From Owenia fusiformis (lineage: Eukaryota; Annelida; Polychaeta; Sabellida; Oweniidae): a stretch of 25,000 bases of DNA. A program made the position numbers and the translations under genes. The stretch is from assembly GCA_903813345.2 (NCBI GenBank), contig CAIIXF020000165.1, positions 1 through 25,000 on the forward strand, written 5' to 3'. The notes beneath the pieces are model-generated. The model had not been told where the DNA came from, made no database searches, and saw only the letters and a list, made by a program, of their open reading frames with translations. Positions 16,495 through 25,000 of this stretch are shown here, piece after piece (within the stretch, counting starts at the first letter, position 1; each line of letters starts with the position of its first letter).

Positions 16495-16734
16495 ATACAT
16501 ATAAAGACGTATGTTAAGCTGATATATGGCTGTTTTGCATGAAAATGGTCAATATGAGAATATGCATTTTTTTGTTATCTTATAATGATTACAAATGCTA
16601 AGATATGCTTTTTTATATGTGACAAAAGATGAGTGAATGGGGGTTGAAAATCTATACCACAATTAAAATTATTTGGGTATAGCTTTCCTTTAACAATACC
16701 AGTTTTGTGAATGACATCAACCCAATGGATCATA

Positions 16735-16965
16735 CTTTTGGCAGTGCATATTTACCTAACCCGACCATAATTGGCAGTGTTTTATAACTAAACCTGACCA
16801 TATTTGGCAGTGTTTTACATATAACTAAAACTGACCATACTCGGCAGCGTTTCATAACTAAACCTGACCATACTTGGCAGTGTTTTGTAACTAAACCTGA
16901 CCATATTTGGCAGTGATTTTCTAACAAACTTGCCATATTTGGTAGCGTTTTGTAAGTTCCCCACA
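16735..16965. repeat. degenerate array of about 33-38 bp units
   Basis: About six copies of a unit contain TAACTAAACCTGACCATA then TTTGGCAGTGTTTT. Copies differ in length and sequence. Most contain TTGGCA, the half-site bound by NFI-type proteins, but function is not implied by this alone. The antisense open frame across it is repeat-derived. Confidence 0.75.
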
Positions 16966-17499
16966 CCATTTTAAAAGTGTTTTGACAATGTTTTAGGTTT
17001 ACAACTAAAACGTAATAATTTGAAATCGTGCTACTTGAATGTTCTACTCTAAAATGGTCTTATTGTACATCCTTAAGTCCATTATGTCAACATAAGTTCC
17101 TGGCTGATATAATGAATCATTTGAATTCTAACAGTTTACATTAAAATATATTAATAATATATTTGTGAGATATCACAAAAGTTGTCTACATAAAAGAACA
17201 CACCGGGGTAAACAACACATATAGTGAAAACAGAGACTTAGCAGCATTTCAAATTTAAAGATGTTCAAATACCACAGATACAGCAATGCTGCAAGGCCTT
17301 TATGCTTGCAACTCTCAATGCACCTTAAGTGTGTATAGCATTTTTATTAGAATTTGTCCCTGAGATGCCCTGTACCTTAATTAAAATATGATGGGACAGA
17401 AATGTTTAAAAATCATGCATACTATACACACTGATTTACATGGTTTGAATCTCACCAGGAATGAGAGGAAAGCTAACAAAAGATGCCATCAAGAAATAG
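16966..17499. other. AT-rich spacer, nothing recognised
   Basis: No gene, repeat array or element boundary was recognised. Confidence 0.45.
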
Positions 17500-17895
17500 C
17501 AACATAAACAAGAGCTGCTAACTGGCATTGCCATGTCTGTGGTTAAATCAGAACAGCTAGCTGACATTGCTTTGTCAGTAGTTAAACCAGAGCAGCAATG
17601 TGGCATTGCGATCTCTGTGGTTAAACCAGAACAAAGAGCTGGCATTGTTATGTCTGGTTAATCCAAAACAGGAAGCTGGTAATTGCAGTCTGTGGTTAAA
17701 TCAGAGCAGACAGGTTGCATTGCTATTTCCGTTGCTTCACCAGACCAGTTAGCTGACATTGCTATATTTGAGGTTAAACCAAAACAGGTAGCTGGCATTG
17801 CTGTTTGTGGTTAAATCAGAATAGCCAGTTAGCATTGCTCTTTCTGTGATTAAACCAGACAACCTAACTGACATTGCTATGTCTGTGGTAAAATG
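17500..17895. repeat. degenerate array of about 43-45 bp units
   Basis: About nine copies of a unit contain AGCTGGCATTGCTATGTC then TGTGGTTAAACCAGAACAG. Divergence between copies is substantial. CTGTGGTTAAA or close variants, which include the RUNX-type word TGTGGTT, appear in several copies (for example about 17529, 17617, 17690). Open frames on the minus strand are repeat-derived. Confidence 0.8.
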
Positions 17896-19557
17896 GCAGT
17901 GATTGTAGCTTTTTGAAGCACATGACACTTGGAGTAGTTGCTTATCTTAGCTACTCTCTGATCCTAGAGCCCACCTGGGGCTTTTATATATATAATGCTG
18001 CTAATATAGTATTAACCTAGCTACATCCCCAAAATGAAAATATTTTAACGTTGATAACCTATTCACACCTAAAATCTCCTATTTGCTATCTTCATATCTT
18101 CCTTTTGAACTTCTGACAAGCTCAATGGCTGTAATTGACAGAAAATGAAAGATTTTAGAATGAATGGACACTAATGCCTAAATTTATACATTAGGCTTCT
18201 GTACAGTATTATTATTATTTCTTTATGAACATTTTACCTATATACCTATGTACAGCTTGTTTGGCAAAAGTAGAGGAGTGTTTTTCGACACAAAGATATG
18301 TTTGTACCATAAACAAACCTTTGCTCTTCTATACATTCTCTCCCCGGAGACTTTGCCTGTAACCCTCAATTGACCAAACATTAATACACACTTTTTAATT
18401 GCCTGAAAGCTAAATTTTCATTGATATACATATGGCATTAATAATTAAGATTTATTTCAAGAATTCTACTACTATCAACTAATAATTTACCGTAACTGAT
18501 AGACAAGGCAAGTAACACTTTGGATTGTATTTTCATACATTTAAAGATATTTTTAAGTTTCAAAATGTACATGATATAGTACCTCTGCACTTATCTTGTT
18601 CTAATGACTGGTCAATATCGGGTCAACATTAACAATACTTCTACTTGAGAAATAAATTTGAAAAAATAAGTAGTTTATATAGTTATGTTCTATAAACATT
18701 GAAATAGCATTTTTCATCTAAGTTAATCCATGGACTCTTAATAGAGACTATGAGTCCGAATGTACCTTATAATAGGTCACCATTATGATAAAGTTAATTG
18801 ATATATAGTGTACAATGCATATGCAATACAATTTAGTACTGTATTTCTAAACTAAAAACATAAGTCTGGATTTAATATTACATAAATGTAAAATTCTCAA
18901 TGTCCATAGTATGTGTGCGTGCATGCATGTATTGTGCCAATCAAATCACATGTACCTACACCTTCACAGTAAATCAACCAATCACAAACCTCAAACACAA
19001 CACAGGTAATCACTTAAACTATAACTTCTCTGGTAACAGATAAGAAGTGAAGCATAAATATTTGCACCATAATACTATAGCTTAAATCAGATGTATGCAG
19101 GTAAAAAGAAAAGCAGTAGGGTTGAGTTACTTATCAGACATATCATATAGCATGACACAACTGGAATCTGTCTGACAATATACGAACGCAAACCTATTGC
19201 ATATTACAGTACATGCTAGGGGTTTGGTTCTACTGCTCAGTCTTGATTGACTAAATTGAACCATTATCTAGTTGTAGAGTGTCAACTAGAATTAGTACTG
19301 CACTAGGGTTGATGTAGTGTTTCAACTCCATCATAGATTATACAGCATAAAGCTGTATGCTGTATACAGCTGTAGAGTCAGACATTCACCAGGACCTATA
19401 CGTCCTAACATTGCCTTTAATCACCAGTAAGTTGCTTCAAATCATCTCAACCACGCACCGTATATGCTTATAAATGCTTTTCACCTACATATACAAACAT
19501 ATTGTTAAATGATACAAATTCCACACTACATAGGTCTCCCTTGTACACAGAATCACC
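17896..19557. other. spacer, only a small perfect palindrome
   Basis: No coding or mobile feature was recognised in 1.6 kb. TATACAGCATA (19339-19349) and TATGCTGTATA (19356-19366) form a perfect 11 bp inverted repeat around AAGCTG, followed by CAGCTG. Confidence 0.45.
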
Positions 19558-19905
19558 TTATGTGTGCAAGGTGAATACATCATGTACATAATTAAATATG
19601 TGCAAGGTGAATGCATCATGTACATAATTAAATATGTGCAAGGTGAATGCATCATGTACATAATTAAATATGTGCAAGGTGAATGCATCATGTAAATAAT
19701 TAAATATGTGCAAGGTGAATGCATCGTGTTCATAATTAAATATGTAAAGTGAATGCATCATGTACATAATAAATATGTGCAAGGTGAATGCATCATGTAC
19801 ATAATTAAATATGTGCAAGGTGAATGCATCATGTACATAATTAAATATGTGCAAGGTGAATGCATTGTGTACATAATTAAATATGTAAGGTGAATGCCTC
19901 ATAAT
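19558..19905. repeat. 36 bp minisatellite, about 9-10 copies
   Basis: The unit is about 36 bp and includes TAATTAAATATGTGCAAGG then TGAATGCATCATGTACA. Copies are very similar, with 1-4 base losses in a few (near 19742, 19769, 19887), suggesting a young array. Because 36 is divisible by three, the minus strand reads as dodecapeptide repeats, but the small deletions shift frame and there is no start or splice context for a gene. Confidence 0.92.
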
Positions 19906-20038
19906 ATACATACAATATGTAAAATGAATACATCACAGTACATATTCAATGTGTATTGTGAAAACATCATGATACATGTACAATAGGAGCCTTAACTGAT
20001 TAAACTTCACAGTGAATATCTTAGAAATATTTTAACTA

Positions 20039-20367
20039 GGGGCCAGATGGTTAAGCGAAACAAAGGAGCTCCAACAGCCATTGGCCTCGCGGTTTTAATC
20101 GATTCGGAAAAATCATTCAGTTCGGTTTTATAACAAAATGTCAATTGCTGGAAAATTAAAGTTCATAAAGGTATGCTCTCTAAAATAACATAGTTCAATT
20201 AGTGTCTGCCACTGAATGTGGAAGATATTTAGTGTCCAAGAAACAGAATTAGCTGACGCATATTAGTTTTTAACAGTTAAGTGTTTAGTATTAGGTATTA
20301 GATATTAGAAAACCGAACTGAGGGATTCAAAAACTGAACTGAACCAAAAATGAAACCATCTGACCCC
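20039..20367. mobile_element. MITE with TA target sites, about 329 bp
   Basis: The left end GGGGCCAGATGGTT (20039-20052) is mirrored by the right end (AACCATCTGACCCC, 20354-20367) with one mismatch. The element is flanked on both sides by TA (20037-20038 and 20368-20369), the target of Tc1/mariner-type transposases. A subterminal word TCAGTTCGGTTTT occurs in both halves in opposite orientation (about 20118 and about 20311). No transposase frame is present, so it is non-autonomous. Confidence 0.75.
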
Positions 20368-20369
20368 TA

Positions 20370-21300
20370 ATTCTAACCTGGATTTTTCTAAATGCAACCA
20401 AGTTTAAAATATGAAAACAATATAATGTACAGAATCACAAACTTTGTGATAAAGATATTTTAGGATTCCCTCGAAGTCCCATCATTTTACGAACACTGAA
20501 CAGCATACATGATAACATCTGCTACCTTTTTTGCTTCCAACAGTTCTCTGTTGATACTACGCAGTGGGCAAATTTCTCCAAAATAACATCATCTGCCTTG
20601 ATGACTGTTAATCATTGTATTTTAGAGATGCAGAAGTATAGTTGCTTCAACGGTGAGTTTATTTCCGATGGCATTTAATGACGTATTTTTGAATAAATGT
20701 GCCCTCTGTGCTAGCAATCAAATCACACCTTCACCTCTAAATCTACATATATGATGCGATTCATGGAGTCCGGTTTATACTCTAAAAGGTATAGAGCTGC
20801 AAAAGAATAATAATTATGAGGGACACTAACTTGCAATGTAGGCAGGATTCATGAAATAAGCACTACTCCATGTATCTAGTATACAGTACATACTTGGAGG
20901 TCAAAGGAAATGTGCCACATGATATGATGTAAGGAAGGATGCACTGTGGATCAAACAAACCTGCCTGTCTCAACTGAGTCAGATTGTGGAATATTCTTAC
21001 AACTGTTTATCATTAACCCAAAATAGCTATGTAGCTATTGTAACTGCGTACAGTATGCACGCAAACATTTGGCTCATAGGTGAAAGCCTACATGCACACC
21101 GAAAAAATAAATCATACAAACTTATCGATACTTTCTTAGCAATGTTTCATTTACCATCCGAACAGTGTTTCTTTCAATTCACAAGCATTATATAATGTTC
21201 ATATCGTTATTCCTCCTGATTTATCCAAACTTGAGCGTAGTTTCTAGTATGTTTCCCTCAACAAGTGTGAGTTGGAACAGTCATTGATGTGTCATGTCAA
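20370..21300. other. spacer, nothing recognised
   Basis: No gene or repeat array was recognised. The open stretch at 20986-21195 has no splice or start support. Confidence 0.45.
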
Positions 21301-21301
21301 G

Positions 21302-21307
21302 TTTATT
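21302..21307 (-). terminator. candidate poly(A) signal for the Pur-family gene
   Basis: TTTATT on the + strand reads AATAAA on the minus strand, about 680 bases downstream of the Pur stop codon (21989-21991). An ATTAAA variant lies nearer, at about 21507. The interval would be the 3' UTR. Positional inference only. Confidence 0.35.
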
Positions 21308-21988
21308 TGCTGTTACATTCCTGAACACCAGACTGGTGATAGCCTGCACTCAGCAGCTCTCTCATTACTCCTCGACCAGCACCACATTATATTAGAGGCC
21401 TCTATAGTCAGTCATCTAGTCATAAAGCTGTGATGTCATCAATGGTTGAGCTGCAAAACTGCTGACATCACCAATCACCAAGCACATTCCCTCCGCCTGA
21501 AAGGATTTAATGCAAGAGTCAAGAAATACGCTTTACTTGTAAAATAGACTAAACTAAACTAACTTAAACAAGTGTTAACATGACAAGAAGTTATTTGTTA
21601 TTTGCTAATTACAATTTGGATTCAATTTCAGGCGACACTATTTAAAATTCCTAATTCAAGTGCTGATGCCTTTCAGTATAGGTTTACTCGACAAGGGATT
21701 CCAAGATGGCTGCTGAATTCAAAATGGCCACCATTTTCAGAAAAATATAATTTTTGATAACCTAAATACTGCTTTTCTAATTTGTTCTAACTTTATATGC
21801 TAATGCCTTGCCACATTATCAAGTCAAAATTCCCCTGATTCCCTGAATTCTGTTGAATTTTGAGATGAGAAAATAATTTCAAACATGCGGGCATACAAAC
21901 AAGGAAGTGTAGAATTACAGAGAAATAAAAAGTTTGACATTCTATAAGAACAGATAAGATGAAAATACCAACCTAAATACTAAACAAG

Positions 21989-22108
21989 TTAATTAGTCTC
22001 TTCTTTACAGCTACTACTTGGTCTTTCTACAAACTCATTCATCATGTCTCGAAACCTTGTCCATGACCTCTCTGGAATGGTGATGGCAGTGCGAAAGTTA
22101 GTCCGTAC
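21989..22108 (-). CDS. last coding exon of the Pur-family gene
   Basis: On the minus strand it follows acceptor TTTTGTTTTAG and encodes [16 protein letters not shown] then [23 protein letters not shown], ending TAA (21991-21989). It supplies the final strand and the alpha helix of Pur repeat III. It starts in phase 0, joining RVSE|VRTN. The tail lacks the Gln/Gly-rich ends seen in some family members. Confidence 0.92.
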   Translation of the reverse strand, partial: VRTNFRTAITIPERSWTRFRDMMNEFVERPSSSCKEETN

Positions 22109-23077
22109 CTAAAACAAAATCAGAAGACAATAAGGAGTCTCTTCTACATGGACAATAATACTTTTCTGGAAATTTTCATGCTCAGGAAAATAGGTTGTTA
22201 ATTTATAGGCTGAGCTTATTAAAGAGTTAAACTGGGTTTTGAGACCTGAATGATGAAGCTGATTACAAAGTTGAAAGCTCCTACATTCCTTTTGTGTTCT
22301 GAAACCAAACTGAAATTGTTCCATACCAAAGGTTAAAGATGTTCTAATCGAACTTTTGAAAAGACTTTCTTTGTTGTGAAATACCTGCAATACTTGTTTT
22401 TGGTTTAACCCCTTGAATGGCCAGAGTGATTGATGTATCAGTCACAGAATTTTCTCACTAAAATGGCTTTAACTTTGAAATGATCTGGTATTCAAGGAGT
22501 TACATATAATTTTAGAAATAGCTGTCAGTTTGATTATTTTATGGAGAAACATTTACAATATCAGAAACATCCTCAAACCAAATACTGTATGAACAAAATC
22601 AGTCCATCCTTATATTTGAGAAATTGCCTGGACAGATGGATGGAATGAACGATGACAAATGTCTCTATCAAAGTTATTCTTTGAGATCACAGTGAAGGTC
22701 TTAGATACATGTCCCCAAAATGTACTTACTTCTGAGACTCTGAGAAACACACCTCTACGATTTGACCCAACATCAAAGTAAAACATTTTATTTTCTACCC
22801 TCATTGACCTAGATTCTGGCAGATCACCTTGAGTTTCTAAAATAACAAAAATAATGTTGAACAATGTTGATTAGGCTAAAATGTACTAATATATGGGAGT
22901 TCAAAGACAATATATATTAACATATATGAAAACATGTGGAAAAACAGTTTACTCACCATGGTCATCAGTTCCAAATTCATCCAGCAGGGCTGTCAATTCA
23001 TCTCTAAACTCAATCATGCCCTGGGCAGGTATAGCTATTTGAGACCGCTGCTGGGACCTTGGAATTGTCTGGGACAC
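21989..23077 (-). CDS. Pur-alpha/beta family single-stranded nucleic-acid-binding protein, 3' part of gene
   Basis: Three minus-strand exons (22957-23077, 22730-22836, 21989-22108) splice in phase to 115 codons plus stop TAA, with introns of 120 and 621 bases. The peptide starts [10 protein letters not shown], matching the last strand of Pur repeat II. It continues with repeat [22 protein letters not shown], then [19 protein letters not shown], then [19 protein letters not shown], and ends in a short Ser/Lys/Glu tail. Known Pur proteins use repeats I-II to bind purine-rich ssDNA/RNA and repeat III to dimerise. Exons for repeats I-II are not seen up to 25000, so the gene is probably cut by the window edge. 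The symbol is left blank because alpha and beta cannot be told apart. Confidence 0.92.
22730..22836 (-). CDS. middle Pur repeat III exon
   Basis: Bounded on the minus strand by acceptor TTATTTTAG and donor GTAAGT (22729-22724). The 107 bases encode (E)[16 protein letters not shown] then [19 protein letters not shown]. The [12 protein letters not shown] core is the hallmark of Pur repeat III beta strands. The first codon is shared with the upstream exon (G|AA). Confidence 0.93.
22957..23077 (-). CDS. exon spanning end of Pur repeat II and start of repeat III
   Basis: Bounded on the minus strand by acceptor TTTTTTTTAATGTAG and donor GTGAGT (22956-22951). It encodes [20 protein letters not shown] then [33 protein letters not shown] is strongly Pur-like. 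It begins in phase 0 and ends with one base of the next codon. In canonical family members VSQT is preceded by an RGRF-type strand, which is not found nearby, so the preceding exon is outside the visible coding. Confidence 0.92.
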
Positions 23078-23146
23078 CTACATTAAAAAAAACAAAAACA
23101 ATACAATGTAAATATATATATAAAACAAATATAATGTAGATTTATA

Positions 23147-23309
23147 CGGTGAAATCTGTGGAAAACCTCTAGCAGTGGAACAATTTTCAGTCCCAAGACT
23201 AAATGACTTAATGTTTAATGAACCTCTGAGTGAACCTCTGAGTGAACATCTCACAAGTGGAACACTTTTTAGAGGTATCAAATGTGTTCCACTTTGACAG
23301 GTTTTACCA
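23147..23309. mobile_element. MITE-like element in the Pur-gene intron
   Basis: The left end GGTGAAATCTGTGGAAAACC is related to the reverse complement of the right end (GTTCCACTTTGACAGGTTTTACC, to about 23308). The body holds GTGGAAC/GTTCCAC words in opposite orientation and a tandem GAACCTCTGAGT duplication (about 23219-23245). The terminal GTAAAACCT word links it to the element at 7303-7446. Confidence 0.5.
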
Positions 23310-24102
23310 TACTAGAAAAAACATCACTTTGAGCATAACATAGTAATAGTAGTCCAATGTCCTATAACATTCTTTAAGAAAAATGCCAGTCATTTTAAAT
23401 CTGGCAGGCATATTGAAAATTCAGAGATCAAATCCCCATAAGGCATCAGCCTATAAAATTTGAACCTGATCCGTCAACTGGTATTTGAGTTATTGCCCAG
23501 ACAGATGAATAAATGGACAGTCTGCTCTGCTATATCCCTCTGGAACTATGTTCGGTGGGGTATTTATTGGACTTTCCAAAGGATTTTGTGATAAGCTCCT
23601 TGGGATTTGTGAGTATGAGATTCAAATATACAATAACTTAATTAGGAAACCAAATGCTGGTATCAAGTAGACTGTGCTAATTGGGCCATGACAGGTGATA
23701 TGAGGGCTACTGTGTTCATCAATTTGATTATTGGATTTTAAGTATTGCTTTCCCTTAAATAGCACTCAAGAATTACTTTTTCTATTCTATTTTTTCTATT
23801 AGTTGAAAAAAGGTTATATTTTCTAAACAACATTTTTTATTCAATTTTAGGACTGAACTTTAATAAGTTCCATAAAATTTACCATTACATGGTCACTTTT
23901 TGTTTTATTCAAGTTTTATTTGAAATATCACAGGTATTTTACCTGTGGGTTTTGGTATCTATGCCAAAAGTGTTGTCATCATATTTGAATATAAAACCAG
24001 TAGAAACATTTTGCAGCTGTTATAAGTGACTAGCTGCTCCATTGGAACGCAACAAGTCTTATTGAACAACTTATATTTTGGGATCACACATTCAGAAGCA
24101 AA
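23310..24102. other. presumed Pur-gene intron or intergenic, nothing recognised
   Basis: AT-rich sequence; no Pur repeat I or II coding and no other exon with good splice signals was identified on the minus strand. Confidence 0.4.
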
Positions 24103-24272
24103 ATGGTAAGTGCTTTGTTGCTACTTTGATTTCTATTATTCAAGTAAATCTAATACTGTAGATTGGGTTAATTTGGCGCTACTTAATTTGGCGAAATTGC
24201 CATTTTTGGCATATTGGCGGCTATTTAATTTGGCGGATATGCAAAAAAATGTTAATGCAATGTTAGACTTAC

Positions 24273-24479
24273 ACGCTGTTTGCGAATTACCATGTGAATG
24301 GGCATCTTTTCTTTTGAGGACCACTGGCGATATTCACCACGTTTGTACATTTTTGTGAGATCATCCATTACATTTTGTTCCTCGATCAATGCTGCTACTA
24401 AACCACCCCTTTCCTTTCTAGTTTTTCCCTGAGTATTAATGAGTGACTGACCAGTTCTGAGCCAATTTATGAGAGACAT
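24273..24479 (-). CDS. candidate first coding exon of unknown protein (possible alternative Pur start)
   Basis: On the minus strand, ATG 24479-24477 opens 69 codons: MSLINWLRTGQSLINTQG, then KTRKERGGLVAALIEEQNVM, DDLTKMYKRGEYRQWSSKE and KMPIHMVIRKQR. They end at a consensus donor GTAAGT (24272-24267) in phase 0. Phase 0 matches the Pur exon at 23077, so splicing across 1,195 bases would give a 184-residue protein with only Pur repeat III. The peptide is basic, hydrophilic and protein-like but matches no family I recognise. An ETS-type site is 27 bases upstream of the ATG. It may instead belong to a mobile element or another gene. Confidence 0.35.
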
Positions 24480-24505
24480 TTTTTCATATTTTTGGAAAAA
24501 ACTAA

Positions 24506-24515
24506 ACCGGAAGTG
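24506..24515 (-). promoter_or_regulatory. ETS-family site upstream of the 24479 ATG
   Basis: ACCGGAAGTG on the + strand (CACTTCCGGT on the minus strand) is a full ETS/GABP consensus, 27 bases upstream of the minus-strand ATG at 24479. Such sites commonly sit at animal transcription starts. Seen directly; the promoter role is inferred. Confidence 0.35.
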
Positions 24516-25000
24516 ACCTTAATACACTGGACGAAATACCCTAGATAATTCCTGGGGATTCATTCTAAATTTTGGCGAAGATTTATATTGGCGAATTTTT
24601 CAATCTTAGGGTATTTTTTAATTTTACGGTTCAATTTTATTTATTTTGGGGTGTTAATTTCCTTTTTAATTTTTTGGAATGGGTTTCTCAGCTTGTTGAC
24701 TTCTATTTTGGGCTATAATTAATTAGGTATTTCATTACCGTGGGTACATTTACGCTTTTGGTGTATTAATCAACTTGAACAAAATTGATCAATATCAATT
24801 TTTAATTTACAAATTGGTCTCACATAGACACATATATCATTTTAACCTAAACATTATAGTAATATGATTGTGAAGATTGTTACAGTTGGCGAACGCCACA
24901 CATCAACTGCTGAACGCCATCCACAAAGAAGTTGACTTTAACAATATGTCTCCACTTCTGGTGGTGACATGAAAATATATTTTGTAACTGAGCTTTCATT

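Larger units (their letters stand above)
24165..24602 (+). repeat. TTGGCG-rich repeat blocks flanking the 24273-24479 ORF
   Basis: TTAATTTGGCG occurs at about 24168 and 24183, with further TTGGCG words to 24236. A second block, TTTTGGCGAAGATTTATATTGGCGAATTT, spans about 24572-24600. Both blocks are in the same orientation. Such TTGGCG-rich words look like dispersed repeat sequence, so the interval between them may be part of a mobile element. No terminal inverted repeat or target duplication was identified. Confidence 0.45.

Noticed and set aside
19485-19911. Minus-strand dodecapeptide repeat ORFs (HDAFTLHIFNYV type)
   Set aside because: 36 bp unit reading frame. Small deletions in some units shift frame and no promoter or splice signals accompany it.
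22109-22390. 93-codon minus-strand ORF adjoining the last Pur exon, starting after a CAG acceptor-like site
   Set aside because: It lies in the 621-base intron between two Pur exons whose direct junction (RVSE|VRTN) restores the conserved repeat III. It lacks a donor before the real acceptor and ends at the acceptor itself.
24110-24358. + strand ORF with an AANLAD-type N-terminal region opposite the 24273-24479 ORF
   Set aside because: Antisense shadow running through TTGGCG repeats. It starts at a non-ATG codon and has no splice or motif support.
1-25000. tRNA, rRNA, CRISPR or viral genes
   Set aside because: None recognised on reading both strands. The arrays here have no unique spacers between conserved repeats, so they are not CRISPR-like.

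Overview
The window is animal nuclear DNA. It is AT-rich, its genes are split by GT-AG introns, and long stretches hold no genes but do hold tandem repeats and short foldback elements. The style (a Pur-family gene with introns, abundant MITE-like elements, minisatellites) suggests a marine invertebrate, possibly a lophotrochozoan such as a mollusc. That placement is an inference; no sequence here fixes the species.

Left third (about 1-10,005), + strand: one large multi-exon gene. The secure part is a 4.5 kb exon (2764-7275) followed by three exons (7674-7759, 8124-8272, 8687-10005). Every junction is in phase, and together they encode about 2,021 residues. The protein is mostly low-complexity and charged. 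It has basic nuclear-localisation-like clusters, several SUMO-interaction-like motifs, three adjacent C2H2 zinc fingers near residues 1468-1543 whose codons are split by two introns, and an acidic-hydrophobic C-terminal region. Three further 5' exons (234-247, 1174-1370, 1978-2001) join in phase to an acceptor at 2729, giving a 94-residue ORF. Joined instead to a second AG 20 bases downstream (2749), they run directly into the big reading frame and add an 83-residue N-terminus. The 3' end of exon 2 and its donor lie inside a roughly 550 bp inverted repeat.

Middle (about 10,010-21,300): no convincing gene. At least seven different tandem arrays (units about 30, 16/115, 44, 35, 33-38, 43-45 and 36 bp) and four MITE-like inverted-repeat elements fill it. 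The first array starts right after the zinc-finger stop codon, and its 30 bp unit is a self-complementary hairpin. Apparent ORFs in the arrays come from unit lengths divisible by three, or from chance.

Right part (about 21,300-25,000), - strand: the 3' end of a Pur-alpha/beta family gene (exons 22957-23077, 22730-22836, 21989-22108). It encodes the end of Pur repeat II, all of repeat III and a short tail. Exons for repeats I-II are not visible and probably lie beyond the window edge. A further - strand ORF (24273-24479) has a GTAAGT donor in matching phase and an ETS-type site just upstream. It could be an alternative first exon that would give a repeat-III-only product, or it could belong to an unrelated element flanked by TTGGCG-rich repeats.

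The two genes are convergent and face each other across the repeat-rich interval.
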